A stretch of 64,000 nt of DNA from Flavobacterium sp. GT3R68 (GTDB taxonomy: Bacteria; Bacteroidota; Bacteroidia; Flavobacteriales; Flavobacteriaceae), in NCBI RefSeq assembly GCF_007109225.1, contig NZ_VJZK01000003.1, positions 399,557 to 463,556 of the forward strand, in the 5' to 3' direction. Below the pieces are notes generated by a model. The model was not told the origin of the DNA. It saw only the letters and a program-made list of their open reading frames with translations, and made no database searches. Shown here piece by piece: positions 49,436-58,249 of this stretch. Both the position numbers and the translations under genes were made by a program. Position 1 is the stretch's first letter. Each line of letters starts with the position of its first letter.

Positions 49436-51882
49436 AAATCTACATTTACAGTAATTTTTATCGACCGGTATTGCGGTACAGCTTCAAAACTATTCAACAT
49501 TTTCTGGATAGTTTTTTTTGTGCTTCCTATTGACCCATTCAACGGGATTTTAACCATGATGGTCCGGATGTATTCATTCCTGATTCTGCTGATTGGCGGT
49601 TCTTCAGGACCCAGTACCGGCATGTTTAGATTTTGTTGCATGACCTGATACAGCCACATGGCACCTTCCTTCAGCTTATCAAAATCACGATGCTTTAAGG
49701 TCAGTTTTATTAATTTGAAGTAAGGAGCATATTTGTAGATATGCCGCTCATAAATCTGCTCCGAATACATTCCGGCATAGTCATTATTGGTGACCTGCTG
49801 GATCGTATTATGATTCGGATTGTACGTTTGAATAATTACTTTTCCGCGTTTTTCGGAACGACCCGACCGACCGGAAACCTGTGTCATCATTTGGAAACTT
49901 CGTTCGAAAGCCCTAAAATCCGGATGATACAGCATGTTATCTGCATTCATGATTCCGACCAAGGTGACATTGTCGAAATCCAGGCCTTTGGCGAGCATTT
50001 GTGTACCAACGAGAACATCCACTTCCCTATTCTTGAAACTGTCGATGATTTTTTCAAAACCAAATTTCCCCCGCGTCGTGTCCTGATCCATTCTTCCGAT
50101 TTTATGACTTGGAAAAAGAGTGGTCAATTCCTGTTGGATCTGTTCGGTACCGAAACCTTTGGTCGTTAAATCTACGCTTGAACAAGCCGGGCAATTAGTA
50201 GGTTTTGCAATTGAATAACCGCAATAATGACAACGCAATTGATTTTTGTGTTTGTGATAGGTCAGACTTACGTCACATTGCTGGCATTGCGGTACATGAC
50301 CACACGTCATACACTCCAGTAAAGGCGAATAGCCCCTCCTGTTTTGAAACAAAATCACTTGCTCACCCAAAGACAACGTAGTTGTAATTTCTTCTATTAA
50401 CGTGTCGCTAAAATGACCTGACATTTTTTTCCGCAAGTATTTGTCTTTTAAATCCACCAATTCGATATCTGGCATCATGACATTGCCGTATCTTTCGGAA
50501 ATTTCGACCAGTCCGTACTTACCGGATTGTGCATTGAAATAGGTTTCAATACTTGGCGTTGCCGAACCCAAAAGCACTTTTGCCTTATAAAAATTAGCCA
50601 GCACGATGGAAGCGTCCCTCGCATGATACCGCGGCGCGGGATCGATTTGTTTAAAGGTCTGTTCGTGTTCCTCGTCAACAATTACCAATCCTAAATCATA
50701 AAAAGGTAAAAACAACGCCGATCTGGCTCCTATTATAATTTGTGCTTTTTCGGATTGCTCCAGAACCTGGTTCCAAACCTCAACACGTTCATTGTTGTTG
50801 TATTTGGAATGGAATACGGCCACTTTATTTCCGAAGTGAGCGCGAAGTCGTCCTACTAATTGGGTAGTCAGTGCAATTTCGGGCAGCAGGTACAAGGCTT
50901 GTTTTCCGGTCGCAATGTATTCTTCGATGAGTTTAATGTAGATTTGGGTTTTCCCGCTTGAGGTAACTCCGTGCAGCAAACAAACTTCTTTTTGGGTGAA
51001 ATTATCCTTAATCTCATCAAAAGCAAGTTGCTGGGCGGCGCTCAGAAGCATTTCATTTTCATTTGCCTTGCCGGAAAAATTTACCCGGTCTTCCTGCAAA
51101 AAATATTCTTCAAAGATTTCTTTTTCAATTAATACTTTTACGATGGCTGAAGAAGAATCGGCCGCTTCGGTCAGTTTTTTAACTGTGATGGGGCTCTTAT
51201 CGGAAGCAGTGATCTGGAAATAACTGAGTACAATTTCCTTTTGCTTGTTGGCGCTCTTGAGCGTTTCCAGTAATTCGCCCAAACCTTCATTCGTTTCGTA
51301 TTTGCTGTTCAGGCGAACGTAACGTACCAATTTGGGCTTGTAGCTTTCCTGAACTTCTTCGTTGAGCACCAGTATATTTTTATCCACCAGTTTCTGGATC
51401 ACCGGGAAGATGTTTTTCTTGTTTAAAATGGACATGATATCCTGTACTTTCAGCGAACTCTGTCGCTTTAGGGCTTCAAAAATCAAATACTCGTCATCGG
51501 AAAGCTGGGTTTCATCTACCGTAACATCGGGTTTTGGAGAGATGACCGTTTCGCTTTCCAACAGTAAGGCGCTCGGCATTGCTCCCCGATAAACATCTCC
51601 GATGGCACACATATAATACGAAGCAAGCCATTGCCAGTGTGCAATCTGGATTTCGGTGACTATGGGTTTTTCATCCAGGATCTGATGGATTTCCTTGGCG
51701 TCGTATAAAGTCGGTTGGTTTTGATGGGTTTCGATAACCAACGCGGTGTAAATTTTACTTTTGCCAAAAGGAACAGCCAGTCTCATTCCTTTTTTGATGT
51801 ACTGATACTCGGCTTCCGAAACGCTGTACGTAAACGTTTTGGCAAGGGAAAGCGGTAAAATTACTTCGACGAAGAACTGCAT
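49432..51882 (-). CDS. priA: Primosomal replication helicase PriA
   Basis: 816 residues. Restarts stalled forks by loading the replisome. N-terminal DNA-binding part (AKTFTYSVSEAEYQYIKKG), Walker A LLHGVTSSGKTQIY, Walker B LVIVDEEHEQTFKQ, the zinc-binding CMTCGHVPQCQQCDVS ... CHYCGYSI ... CPACSS with eight Cys, then VLVGTQMLAKGLDFDNVTLVGI and QVSGRSGRSEKRG helicase motifs. Full length. Convergent with the LytTR gene. Confidence 0.96.
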   Translation of the reverse strand: MQFFVEVILPLSLAKTFTYSVSEAEYQYIKKGMRLAVPFGKSKIYTALVIETHQNQPTLYDAKEIHQILDEKPIVTEIQIAHWQWLASYYMCAIGDVYRGAMPSALLLESETVISPKPDVTVDETQLSDDEYLIFEALKRQSSLKVQDIMSILNKKNIFPVIQKLVDKNILVLNEEVQESYKPKLVRYVRLNSKYETNEGLGELLETLKSANKQKEIVLSYFQITASDKSPITVKKLTEAADSSSAIVKVLIEKEIFEEYFLQEDRVNFSGKANENEMLLSAAQQLAFDEIKDNFTQKEVCLLHGVTSSGKTQIYIKLIEEYIATGKQALYLLPEIALTTQLVGRLRAHFGNKVAVFHSKYNNNERVEVWNQVLEQSEKAQIIIGARSALFLPFYDLGLVIVDEEHEQTFKQIDPAPRYHARDASIVLANFYKAKVLLGSATPSIETYFNAQSGKYGLVEISERYGNVMMPDIELVDLKDKYLRKKMSGHFSDTLIEEITTTLSLGEQVILFQNRRGYSPLLECMTCGHVPQCQQCDVSLTYHKHKNQLRCHYCGYSIAKPTNCPACSSVDLTTKGFGTEQIQQELTTLFPSHKIGRMDQDTTRGKFGFEKIIDSFKNREVDVLVGTQMLAKGLDFDNVTLVGIMNADNMLYHPDFRAFERSFQMMTQVSGRSGRSEKRGKVIIQTYNPNHNTIQQVTNNDYAGMYSEQIYERHIYKYAPYFKLIKLTLKHRDFDKLKEGAMWLYQVMQQNLNMPVLGPEEPPISRIRNEYIRTIMVKIPLNGSIGSTKKTIQKMLNSFEAVPQYRSIKITVNVDF

Positions 51883-51899
51883 TTAAGTGACTGTTTATA

Positions 51900-52331
51900 T
51901 TATTTTTTGAGTCGGTACCAATATTGGGTACGTCCTAAAAGGGATATTCCGATGTAGCCTCTGACTTTAAGTTTGTCTTTGCTTTCGAGAGCGACGATGG
52001 CCTTGTATAGTTTCCCGTTTTTGGGATCGAGAATCTTTCCGTTGCGGTATTCGTTGCCCTGTTTGGAAAGTCCTTTAATGACCACCATTCCCAGGATGGG
52101 TTTGTTTTTATCGTCTCCCGAACAGTTGCTGCATACCTTTTTTTTATGCTCTGCCTCCAGAATATCGATTACCTTGCCGTAGATTTTACCTGATTTCTCG
52201 TAGATTTCGACAATAGATTTAGGCTTTCCGGTTTCATCATCGATGGTTTTCCATTTTCCGACTACGGTTTGTGCCTGGGTGGAAATGCTTAACAGGAACA
52301 ATACTGCAATGGTAAAGATTTCTTTTCTCAT
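51900..52331 (-). CDS. DUF2147 family exported protein
   Basis: 143 residues. Signal peptide to about residue 20 (LSISTQAQ), then VVGKWKTIDDETGKPKSIVEIYE, a KVCSNCSGDDKNKPILG loop, GKILDPKNGKLYKAIV and GYIGISLLGRTQYWYR: the lipocalin-like DUF2147 family, periplasmic, function unknown. Lies 17 bases upstream of priA on the same strand. Confidence 0.88.
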   Translation of the reverse strand: MRKEIFTIAVLFLLSISTQAQTVVGKWKTIDDETGKPKSIVEIYEKSGKIYGKVIDILEAEHKKKVCSNCSGDDKNKPILGMVVIKGLSKQGNEYRNGKILDPKNGKLYKAIVALESKDKLKVRGYIGISLLGRTQYWYRLKK

Positions 52332-52345
52332 GGTATGGTTTTTTT

Positions 52346-52413
52346 TAGCCCTGATGGAAGCGGCATCCTGCGCTTTTTTTGCGCAGATACAGCGGACAGC
52401 AGGAAATAGCTCC
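52346..52413 (+). repeat. Dispersed intergenic repeat, copy E (plus orientation)
   Basis: 68 bases, the shortest and most regular copy: TAGCCCTGATGGAAGCGG, a hairpin TGCGCTTTTTTTGCGCA, then CAGCAGGAAATAGCTCC. Its final base is the first base of the YihY stop triplet as read on the plus strand. It separates YihY from the DUF2147 gene. Confidence 0.8.
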
Positions 52414-53342
52414 TAATTATCAGGCTCTTTCTTTATTTTTAATCTGTTGATGGTATGGTTCAGTTCGAAACCCAGCAGCAATATCGCGCAGTTGACCCAA
52501 ATGTAAAACATCATAATCAGCAGCGTACCGATGGAACCGTACAGTTCGTTGTATTTTGAAAAGCGCAGTACCCAAACCCCGAAGACATACGAATCCAAAA
52601 TAATCAATACCGTTGTAAATACCGAGCCGACTGAAATGAATGAGTGTTTCTTTTCCCGGATGGTACCGAATTTAAACAGTATCGAAATCGTTGCCTGAAT
52701 CATCAGGATAACGAATATATACCGTCCCAGGATAATGAATGATACGTATTCACCTAGGACATCGTGGAAAACGGTTTTCTGGATAAACACCTCAAAGACC
52801 ACAATTGCGGCAATAGTCACAATCAGCAGAAAGGATAATGCCAGCGATATGCCGAGCGCTACGAAATACTGATGAAAGAACCCCCGTTTGATGAGCACGT
52901 GGCGGGACGATTCGAATCCGCCTAGAATTCCGTTGAGACCGTTTGCCATCAGGAAAATAGACAGGAAAAAACCGGTGGACAGTAATCCGGAGTGACTGTT
53001 GTGAAGGATATCATTGAGAATGGACGCGATGGCATCATAGGTATTTGGCGGAACCCCTTCCTCGACGAATTTCAGGAAATCTTCCTGGAACCCTTCAATA
53101 GGAATGTACGGGATTAAATTCAGCATGAACAGCGCAAAAGGAAACAGTGCCATAAAAAAACTGAAGGCAATCGAACTCGCATGATAGGAGAAGCCGCTTT
53201 CTACGATTCCGATGATGTATAATTCAATCAAATCATAAAGTGACATGCCTTCGAGCCACGCCAGTTTTTTCCGTTTCATTGAACGGACCAGATTCCGCAC
53301 TATGGGGATTTTCTCGAATTTTTCTTCAAATTCCTGTGACAT
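52413..53342 (-). CDS. YihY/BrkB family inner-membrane protein
   Basis: 309 residues with about six membrane segments (YHASSIAFSFFMALFPFALF, FLSIFLMANGLNGILGGFE, LALSFLLIVTIAAIVVFEVF, FVILMIQATISILF, LLIMMFYIWVNCAILLLGFE). The YihY/BrkB fold; once called RNase BN, which is not supported. Transport of an unknown solute is possible. It begins 3 bases after the nadC stop, so both are one transcript. Confidence 0.9.
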   Translation of the reverse strand: MSQEFEEKFEKIPIVRNLVRSMKRKKLAWLEGMSLYDLIELYIIGIVESGFSYHASSIAFSFFMALFPFALFMLNLIPYIPIEGFQEDFLKFVEEGVPPNTYDAIASILNDILHNSHSGLLSTGFFLSIFLMANGLNGILGGFESSRHVLIKRGFFHQYFVALGISLALSFLLIVTIAAIVVFEVFIQKTVFHDVLGEYVSFIILGRYIFVILMIQATISILFKFGTIREKKHSFISVGSVFTTVLIILDSYVFGVWVLRFSKYNELYGSIGTLLIMMFYIWVNCAILLLGFELNHTINRLKIKKEPDN

Positions 53343-53345
53343 GAT

Positions 53346-54203
53346 TTAAAATGCTTTTAGGCTCAGGTCCATATTGTAAACGGAGTGTGTCAATGCTCCG
53401 GATGAAATGTAATCGACACCACATTCGGCATAAAGACGAACGGTATTCTCATTGATATTCCCGGAGGATTCGGTGAGACACGTATTTCCTATTAAAGTTA
53501 CGGCTTTTCTGGTGGTTTCGTAATCGAGGTTGTCCAATAAGATTCGGTAGACGCCTTGAGATGCGAGTATTTCTTTTACTTCTTGGAGGTTCCGTGCTTC
53601 GACTATGATTTTCAGGTCGAGGTTGTTTTCTTTCAGGTAGGCTTTTGTTTTGGCTATAGCCAAAGTGATTCCGCCTGCAAAATCATTGTGATTGTCTTTG
53701 AGCATCACCATGTCGTAGAGAGCAAAGCGGTGATTTTCGCCGCCACCAATCTTCACCGCCCACTTTTCGGCGGCACGGAAGCCCGGAGTGGTTTTGCGGG
53801 TGTCGAGGATTTTGGTATTGGTTCCTTCCAACAGCACAACATATTTATTTGTTTTTGTGGCGATGGCCGACATGCGTTGCATGGAGTTGAGTACTAAACG
53901 TTCGGCTTTGAGGATAGACTGGGAGCTTCCGGAAACGTAAAAGACGATGTCGCCATGTTTGACCGGAGTTCCATCTGTGATTACTGTTTCCACTTCCAGA
54001 GCCGGGTCGACGTAATTGAATATCATTTTGGCGAATTCGACTCCGGCAATGATGCCTTGGTCTTTGACGAGCAGTTTGGCTTTTCCCTTGGCATCGGCGG
54101 GAATACAGGCTAAGGAACTGTGATCGCCCTCCCCTACATCTTCGCGGATGGCATTGGAAATTATTAATTGCAGTTCATTTTGGAAGTCGGCTTCGCTAAT
54201 CAT
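53346..54203 (-). CDS. nadC: Nicotinate-nucleotide pyrophosphorylase (quinolinate phosphoribosyltransferase)
   Basis: 285 residues. Converts quinolinate and PRPP to nicotinate mononucleotide in NAD synthesis. Visible: DVGEGDHSSLACIP, SILKAERLVLNSMQRMSAIAT, LDTRKTTPGFRAAEKWAVKIGGGENHR and LLDNLDYETTRKAV, ESSGNIN, GVDYISSGALTHS. Length and all binding motifs are standard. Confidence 0.96.
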   Translation of the reverse strand: MISEADFQNELQLIISNAIREDVGEGDHSSLACIPADAKGKAKLLVKDQGIIAGVEFAKMIFNYVDPALEVETVITDGTPVKHGDIVFYVSGSSQSILKAERLVLNSMQRMSAIATKTNKYVVLLEGTNTKILDTRKTTPGFRAAEKWAVKIGGGENHRFALYDMVMLKDNHNDFAGGITLAIAKTKAYLKENNLDLKIIVEARNLQEVKEILASQGVYRILLDNLDYETTRKAVTLIGNTCLTESSGNINENTVRLYAECGVDYISSGALTHSVYNMDLSLKAF

Positions 54204-54297
54204 TCTATAAACTTTTTAGAGGAGGCTAAAGTAGGATATTATTTGGTGATTTGAAAGTCTGGTTTTTGGATATTTTTAGATGCGGATGAGATTTTTT

Positions 54298-54452
54298 TTA
54301 CCGCGGATTGGCAGATTTACTGTTGGCTGGAGATAAATGTACTTGCGGATGGAATTTTTTTAACCGCAAATTCACGAATTTACTTTGGAATAATTATATA
54401 TCAACTTGCGGATTAGATTTTTTTCACCGCAAATTCGCAGATTTACTATTGG
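54298..54452. repeat. Array 1 of a ~64-bp repeat (three degenerate units)
   Basis: Units begin at about 54299, 54362 and 54426 with ACCGCGGATTGGCAGATTTA, ACCGCAAATTCACGAATTTA and ACCGCAAATTCGCAGATTTA, each preceded by CTTGCGGAT and a T run. The same unit recurs in array 2 at 55651. No open frame of interest. Confidence 0.75.
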
Positions 54453-54471
54453 ATAGCTAATTATACAAACC

Positions 54472-54786
54472 GGGGTCGCATATCTCTAAGTTGGGGAGCA
54501 ATAACTGCAAATCGGGGAAGCATAATTGTAAAACGGGGAGTAATAATTGCAAATAGGGGAAGCATAATTGTAAAACGGGGAGCAATAACTGTAAATCGGG
54601 GCGCAATAATTGTAAATCGGGGAGCCATAATTGTAAATCGGGGGGCAATAATTGTAAAACGGGGAGGCATAATTGCAATACGGGGAGCAATAATTGTAAA
54701 ACGTGGAGGGATAATTGTAAATGCAGGAGGCATGTATCTCAGTAATAGAGGCATTGTTTTTAGTTACGGGGCATAAATCTTATGAT
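54472..54786. repeat. 21-bp minisatellite, about 15 units without a single indel
   Basis: Units start at 54472 and every 21 bases thereafter up to 54766; the core unit is GGGGAGCAATAATTGTAAAAC. The eleven units 54493-54723 are close to consensus; the first and last three are decayed. Changes are substitutions only. Minus-strand frames stay open (heptapeptide repeat APRFTII in one, LLPVLQL in another), but this follows from the 21-base period. Confidence 0.9.
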
Positions 54787-54884
54787 CCTATCTTTAAAAC
54801 AGAACACAGATGATACAGATGTCACGGATTTAGGGATTTAATGATGTTGTTAGAAAGGAGGCAATTGAGAAGCCATATAACTAT

Positions 54885-55097
54885 TTGCGAAAGCGATATT
54901 GCAGAAGAAGTACCGCTACAATTTCATCATCTATTATACATTCAGGCGCGGATGGTATTAACCACAATATTACTTCAGAGGTTAATGGCTCCACTTTCTC
55001 TACTGAGACTTACACGTATAATGCGGCGGGTTATCCTATAACCAGCAGTGACGATTTTAATGGCGACATCACCACTACGGAATATTTCTATGAATAA
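54885..55097 (+). pseudogene. C-terminal remnant of a YD-repeat-like or lipoprotein gene
   Basis: A short open frame that ends ETYTYNAAGYPITSSDDFNG ... TEYFYE before a stop. This tail (Y-T-Y-x-x-x-G-Y-P) is characteristic of long flavobacterial lipoproteins and RHS/YD-type proteins. No upstream domain, signal or plausible start is present, and repeats border it. I read it as the 3' end of a lost gene; the boundary on the left is uncertain. Confidence 0.5.
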
Positions 55098-55176
55098 TGT
55101 AAGTCGGTAAAAAACTTGCATGAATTTTCAGGACCCAAATAAACCTTTTAAAAGAGGTGTATTAGGGTTTTCTGTT

Positions 55177-55599
55177 TTATTGACGCGTTGGTTGTTGTGT
55201 TGGAATTTTTGACATGTCCATATAGAAAGGCTCCCAAGTGTGTCCGTCAAAATCTTCGATAGTCCGCTGTTGCATAAAACCATAATCCCGCATTTCGTTA
55301 GGTTCCGTTCCACCCGCTTTCAGTCCATTGTCCATCATTGTATTTACTTCGTCAACACTGTCAACCGATAATGAAAAAAGTCCCGCTACATTTGATTTTG
55401 TGTCTGCAATGGGTTTTGTTGCAAAGGATGCAAACTTTTCGTGTGTCAGAATCATTACGAAGATGTTGTCACTCCAGACCATGCACTTTCCAGTATCGTC
55501 CGAAAATTGAGGATTGATTGTGAAGCCTAATGCCGTATAAAAATTCACAGATTTTTGCAGGTCTTTCACTGCTAAATTGATAAAAATTTGTTTTGCCAT
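55177..55599 (-). CDS. VOC family (glyoxalase-fold) protein
   Basis: 140 residues: MAKQIFINLAVKDLQKSVNFYTALGFTINPQF, MVWSDNIFVMILT, then a second half ending TIEDFDGHTWEPFYMD. Two beta-alpha-beta3 units; candidate metal ligands are the first-strand Asn/His position, and His/Glu in GHTWEPF. The subgroup (often annotated as lactoylglutathione-lyase-like) includes dioxygenases and resistance proteins; substrate unknown. It stands alone between two repeat arrays. Confidence 0.88.
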   Translation of the reverse strand: MAKQIFINLAVKDLQKSVNFYTALGFTINPQFSDDTGKCMVWSDNIFVMILTHEKFASFATKPIADTKSNVAGLFSLSVDSVDEVNTMMDNGLKAGGTEPNEMRDYGFMQQRTIEDFDGHTWEPFYMDMSKIPTQQPTRQ

Positions 55600-55650
55600 T
55601 TTTTTATATTTAAGTTGTTAAAGGTTAACAGAATTTGGTTTTTTTTTCTT

Positions 55651-55870
55651 ACCGCAAATTCGCAAATTTTATTTTTTATAGGGATTAAATAATGTTTGAA
55701 TTGGGATCTTTCTTACCGCAAATTCGCAAATTTTATTTTTTATAGGGATTAAATAATGTTTGAATTGGAATCTTTCTTACCGCAAATTCGCAGATTTTAA
55801 ATACTGTTTGAATTGGGATCTTTCTTACCGCAAATTCGCAGATTTTATTTTTGATAGGGATTAAATACTG
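55651..55870. repeat. Array 2 of the ~64-bp repeat (four units)
   Basis: Unit starts ACCGCAAATTCGCA at 55651, 55715, 55779 and 55827 (periods 64, 64, 48; the last interval lost 16 bases). Between them TAGGGATTAAATAATGTTTG and GAATTGGGATCTTTCTT repeat almost unchanged. The array lies beyond the stop of the leftward YheO-like gene and upstream of the VOC gene. Confidence 0.85.
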
Positions 55871-55885
55871 TTGTTATTAATGTAT

Positions 55886-56737
55886 TTAGTGTTCTCTCCA
55901 ATGTTTCTTTCCGTTTTTTGCCTTTTCGAATTCGTCCTTGCTCAGGATATTCTCATCCAGAGCCATTTCGGTGGCACAATAATTTTTAAAGAACTCGTGC
56001 AATCGGTCTTTAGTCTTCAGGACACCCTCATTAATATAGTTGATGTCGATATTGATGCAGATCGCTCCTATTAAACCGTAATTTTCCCTATAGATTGGAA
56101 TGGTAGTACATTTGAATCTTCTTGACCCTATATTTAATTCATAATTTAACTTGTCTTCTTTCAGTTCCTTTCTTTTTTTCAGATCCAGTACGAGTGTTGT
56201 CGTACCCATTCCGATTTTCCTTCCGGTCACTTCCCCATTTTCTATTTCCATGATGGAGCGGGCAGGATTCATCAGGTTGTGCAAGAGGATTTCGATCCCC
56301 ATATTTTTGAATGTCAGTCCGAGCAGATGGACAATACGTTTGTAGTTTTCGAGAAATTCATTATTATCATATTCGATTTTAGATCCGTGGTACGTGTGAT
56401 ATAATTTTTCGTACTGTTTTAGTTCAGCTGATTCCAAATGATTTCTTACATGATTTTGTTCACCGATGAAGATGAGTTGGCGGGCGGCTGTGTAATCTTT
56501 GTTTTTAAGGAAATAATGCACGGCGAGCCGAAAATCCTTGATACTGAATTGAGGGAAATTATTGTTATCGACTTCAAAAGGGTAGAAATCGTATTCGTCG
56601 AGGTTTTTTCCTTTTTCTTTCTGTCGTTCGCGATACTTACCATAAAAATATCCTCCGAGTACCAGTAATAAAGAAACCATTACCTCTGTAATAACGGGTA
56701 CCAAAATGGAATGTTCGATATTGAATTCCAGATACAT
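55886..56737 (-). CDS. Membrane-anchored YheO-type PAS domain protein without HTH
   Basis: 283 residues. One N-terminal membrane segment (VITEVMVSLLLVLGGYFYG), a linker with helical TPR-like residues (DFRLAVHYFLKNKDYTAARQ), then a YheO-like PAS domain (about 135-240): HLLGLTFKNMGIEILLHNLM, IENGEVTGRKIGMGTTTL, FKCTTIPIYRENYGLIGAICINIDINY. YheO proteins normally carry a DNA-binding helix-turn-helix after this domain; here a short charged tail (LSKDEFEKAKNGKKHW) ends the protein. A ligand-sensing role at the membrane, possibly acting on another protein, is my inference. Confidence 0.75.
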   Translation of the reverse strand: MYLEFNIEHSILVPVITEVMVSLLLVLGGYFYGKYRERQKEKGKNLDEYDFYPFEVDNNNFPQFSIKDFRLAVHYFLKNKDYTAARQLIFIGEQNHVRNHLESAELKQYEKLYHTYHGSKIEYDNNEFLENYKRIVHLLGLTFKNMGIEILLHNLMNPARSIMEIENGEVTGRKIGMGTTTLVLDLKKRKELKEDKLNYELNIGSRRFKCTTIPIYRENYGLIGAICINIDINYINEGVLKTKDRLHEFFKNYCATEMALDENILSKDEFEKAKNGKKHWREH

Positions 56738-56840
56738 AATAAAAATTTAGACTAATAAAATTACGAAAAATTACGGAGATAATGGGATAGCTTTCAAGTA
56801 GCTATAACTTACCTTTTATTAATCTTTTTTGGGAAACTTA

Positions 56841-56886
56841 AAGTTAAAAAAAGATGTATACATTTGGCGTCTATACTAATTATGGG
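56841..56886 (+). promoter_or_regulatory. Promoter-like direct repeat P1, left copy
   Basis: Contains AAAAAGATGTATACATTTG with a -7 box TACATTTG (56859-56866), then TATACTAATTATGGG. The same block, with few changes, occurs at 61131-61177 upstream of the methyltransferase. It lies 39 bases before the 125-residue membrane protein gene. Confidence 0.7.
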
Positions 56887-56924
56887 CTATTTTCCGGAAC
56901 AGAATTATAAACAAATGAAAACTT

Positions 56925-57302
56925 ATGAAAAGAATAATTCTAATTAGCGTCATCACCTTGATTGGAGGTTTTTTTATATTAGTGGCGTCTCTTTTAATAA
57001 CTGAATATAAAAGTTATGAAATTTCAGAAAGGGATTGTAAAAAAACGGAAGGGGTTGTAACCCAAATTGGGGAAAGTGGAATAAAAGACATCTCATTTAA
57101 TTTAGCAGAAAATGACACCAGCTTCTATATAAACAGAGGTTTGGAAAATCGATTCGATCTGGAAGACTTACGAAATGAAATGTTAGGCAAAAAGGTAACT
57201 ATTTTTTACAGCGACCATACTACTATTTTAAGCAGACAAAATTTAAGCAGGCATATTCGGAAACTCGATATTGGAAATAAAACTTTTTATAGTGAATTTT
57301 AA
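56925..57302 (+). CDS. Small membrane-anchored hypothetical protein
   Basis: 125 residues. One membrane segment (about 4-25, LISVITLIGGFFILVASLLI), then an exported-side strand-rich part: CKKTEGVVTQIGESG, VTIFYSDHTTILSR. The outline resembles short DUF3592-like proteins (membrane segment plus small barrel), but I cannot assign it. Preceded by repeat P1. Confidence 0.65.
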   Translation: MKRIILISVITLIGGFFILVASLLITEYKSYEISERDCKKTEGVVTQIGESGIKDISFNLAENDTSFYINRGLENRFDLEDLRNEMLGKKVTIFYSDHTTILSRQNLSRHIRKLDIGNKTFYSEF

Positions 57303-57430
57303 AGCAGGTCATAATAGTATCTCGGGCGTTTTTTCCCATTGAATCTGGGACTTCCTGTTTGAAATCGCCATTCCGGGTTAGATTTGCAAAACATGTGATT
57401 GAAGAGTACTACCCTTTCTTATTACTAATC

Positions 57431-57478
57431 CTATGGCTCAGGGGTTTCTTGAACGCAATAATTCCTTATCTTAGTTCC
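57431..57478 (+). promoter_or_regulatory. Promoter-like direct repeat P2, left copy
   Basis: CTATGGCTCAGGGG, then CAATAATTCCTTATCTTAGT with a TATCTTAG -7-like box (57467-57474). A closely related block precedes the tyrosine recombinase at 59299-59348. Here it is 47 bases upstream of the VOC gene. Confidence 0.6.
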
Positions 57479-57525
57479 CGCTTTTGTTTTCCAGAACACA
57501 TTCAACCATTTAAAAAATTAAAATT

Positions 57526-57963
57526 ATGGCACTTATCAATCCTCACATTAACTTCAACGGGAATGGCGAAGAAGCTTTTAATTTTTACAAATCCGTATTT
57601 GGAGGAGAGTTCGCAAGGATTATGCGTTTCAAGGATTTATCCAGTCCTGAAAATCCGATAGCAGAAAAGGAAGCCAATAAAATAATGCATATTGCTTTGC
57701 CTATCGGTAAAAATATCCTGAGGGGTAATGATGTTCCGGAAAGCATGGGCCGGGTCAATGAAAATGAAAACAGATCCAAAATATCAATCAGCGCTGAAAG
57801 CCGTGAAGAAGCCGACAAGTTATTCAGCGGACTTTCGGCAGGCGGAAGTATAGAAGTGCCTATTGACAACAGTTCGTTGGGTTCTTGTTTTGGGATGTTT
57901 CGGGACAAATACGGAATTGAATGGATGGTTGATTTTGATGCCAACTCTGAAGGAGAAGTATAA
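57526..57963 (+). CDS. VOC family protein, PhnB-like
   Basis: 145 residues: MALINPHINFNGNGEEAFNFYKSVFGGEFARIMRFKDLSS, IMHIALPIGKNILRGNDVPE, ISISAESREEADKLFSGLSAGG and GSCFGMFRDKYGIEWMVDFD. This is the PhnB/glyoxalase-superfamily pattern (DUF3605-free, single VOC pair). Family members include antibiotic-resistance and dioxygenase proteins; the role here is unknown. Behind repeat P2. Confidence 0.88.
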   Translation: MALINPHINFNGNGEEAFNFYKSVFGGEFARIMRFKDLSSPENPIAEKEANKIMHIALPIGKNILRGNDVPESMGRVNENENRSKISISAESREEADKLFSGLSAGGSIEVPIDNSSLGSCFGMFRDKYGIEWMVDFDANSEGEV

Positions 57964-58030
57964 ATAAACCGTACAATAGAAATGAAATTATAAAAAATTG
58001 GGCGGAAAATTAAGAAACGTTTTATAACAG

Positions 58031-58130
58031 GGGTTTCCCTCACCCGAGCCCGGAGGGCGAACGGAGCGAAGCTAGTGGCTTAACTCGGTGTTTCTTTAGA
58101 AAATACGCTGATAACTTAAAGTTTGGTTTG
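58031..58130 (+). repeat. Intergenic repeat segment R, left copy
   Basis: First part: CTCACCC, then GGGCGAACGGAGCGAAGCTA (58056-58075), resembling the insertion in clpB. Second part: TCGGTGTTTCTTTAGAAAAT, then a stretch ending AAGTTTGGTT, similar to 59202-59240 after the DUF2268-like gene. Between genes 57526 and 58250; no gene is seen here. Confidence 0.55.
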
Positions 58131-58249
58131 TATTTGTGGGGGTTTGGGGAGGCCGCGGCAAGTCGGCGAATGTTAACGGTAATTTTAGTACACCACACTT
58201 TGTAACATTTTAACAAGTTAAACGTCAATAAACAAAACGAAAATTAGCA

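Noticed and set aside
54457..54754. Two minus-strand reading frames over the 21-bp repeat that would encode heptapeptide-repeat proteins
   Set aside because: Any 21-base repeat without stops gives such frames; neither has a promoter, a natural start context or non-repeat sequence at its ends.
54472..54786. CRISPR array
   Set aside because: Units are contiguous with no unique spacers, and no cas genes are present.
57359..57661. Plus-strand frame starting before the PhnB-like gene
   Set aside because: Runs through repeat P2 and out of frame over the true gene, whose start at 57526 fits the family.
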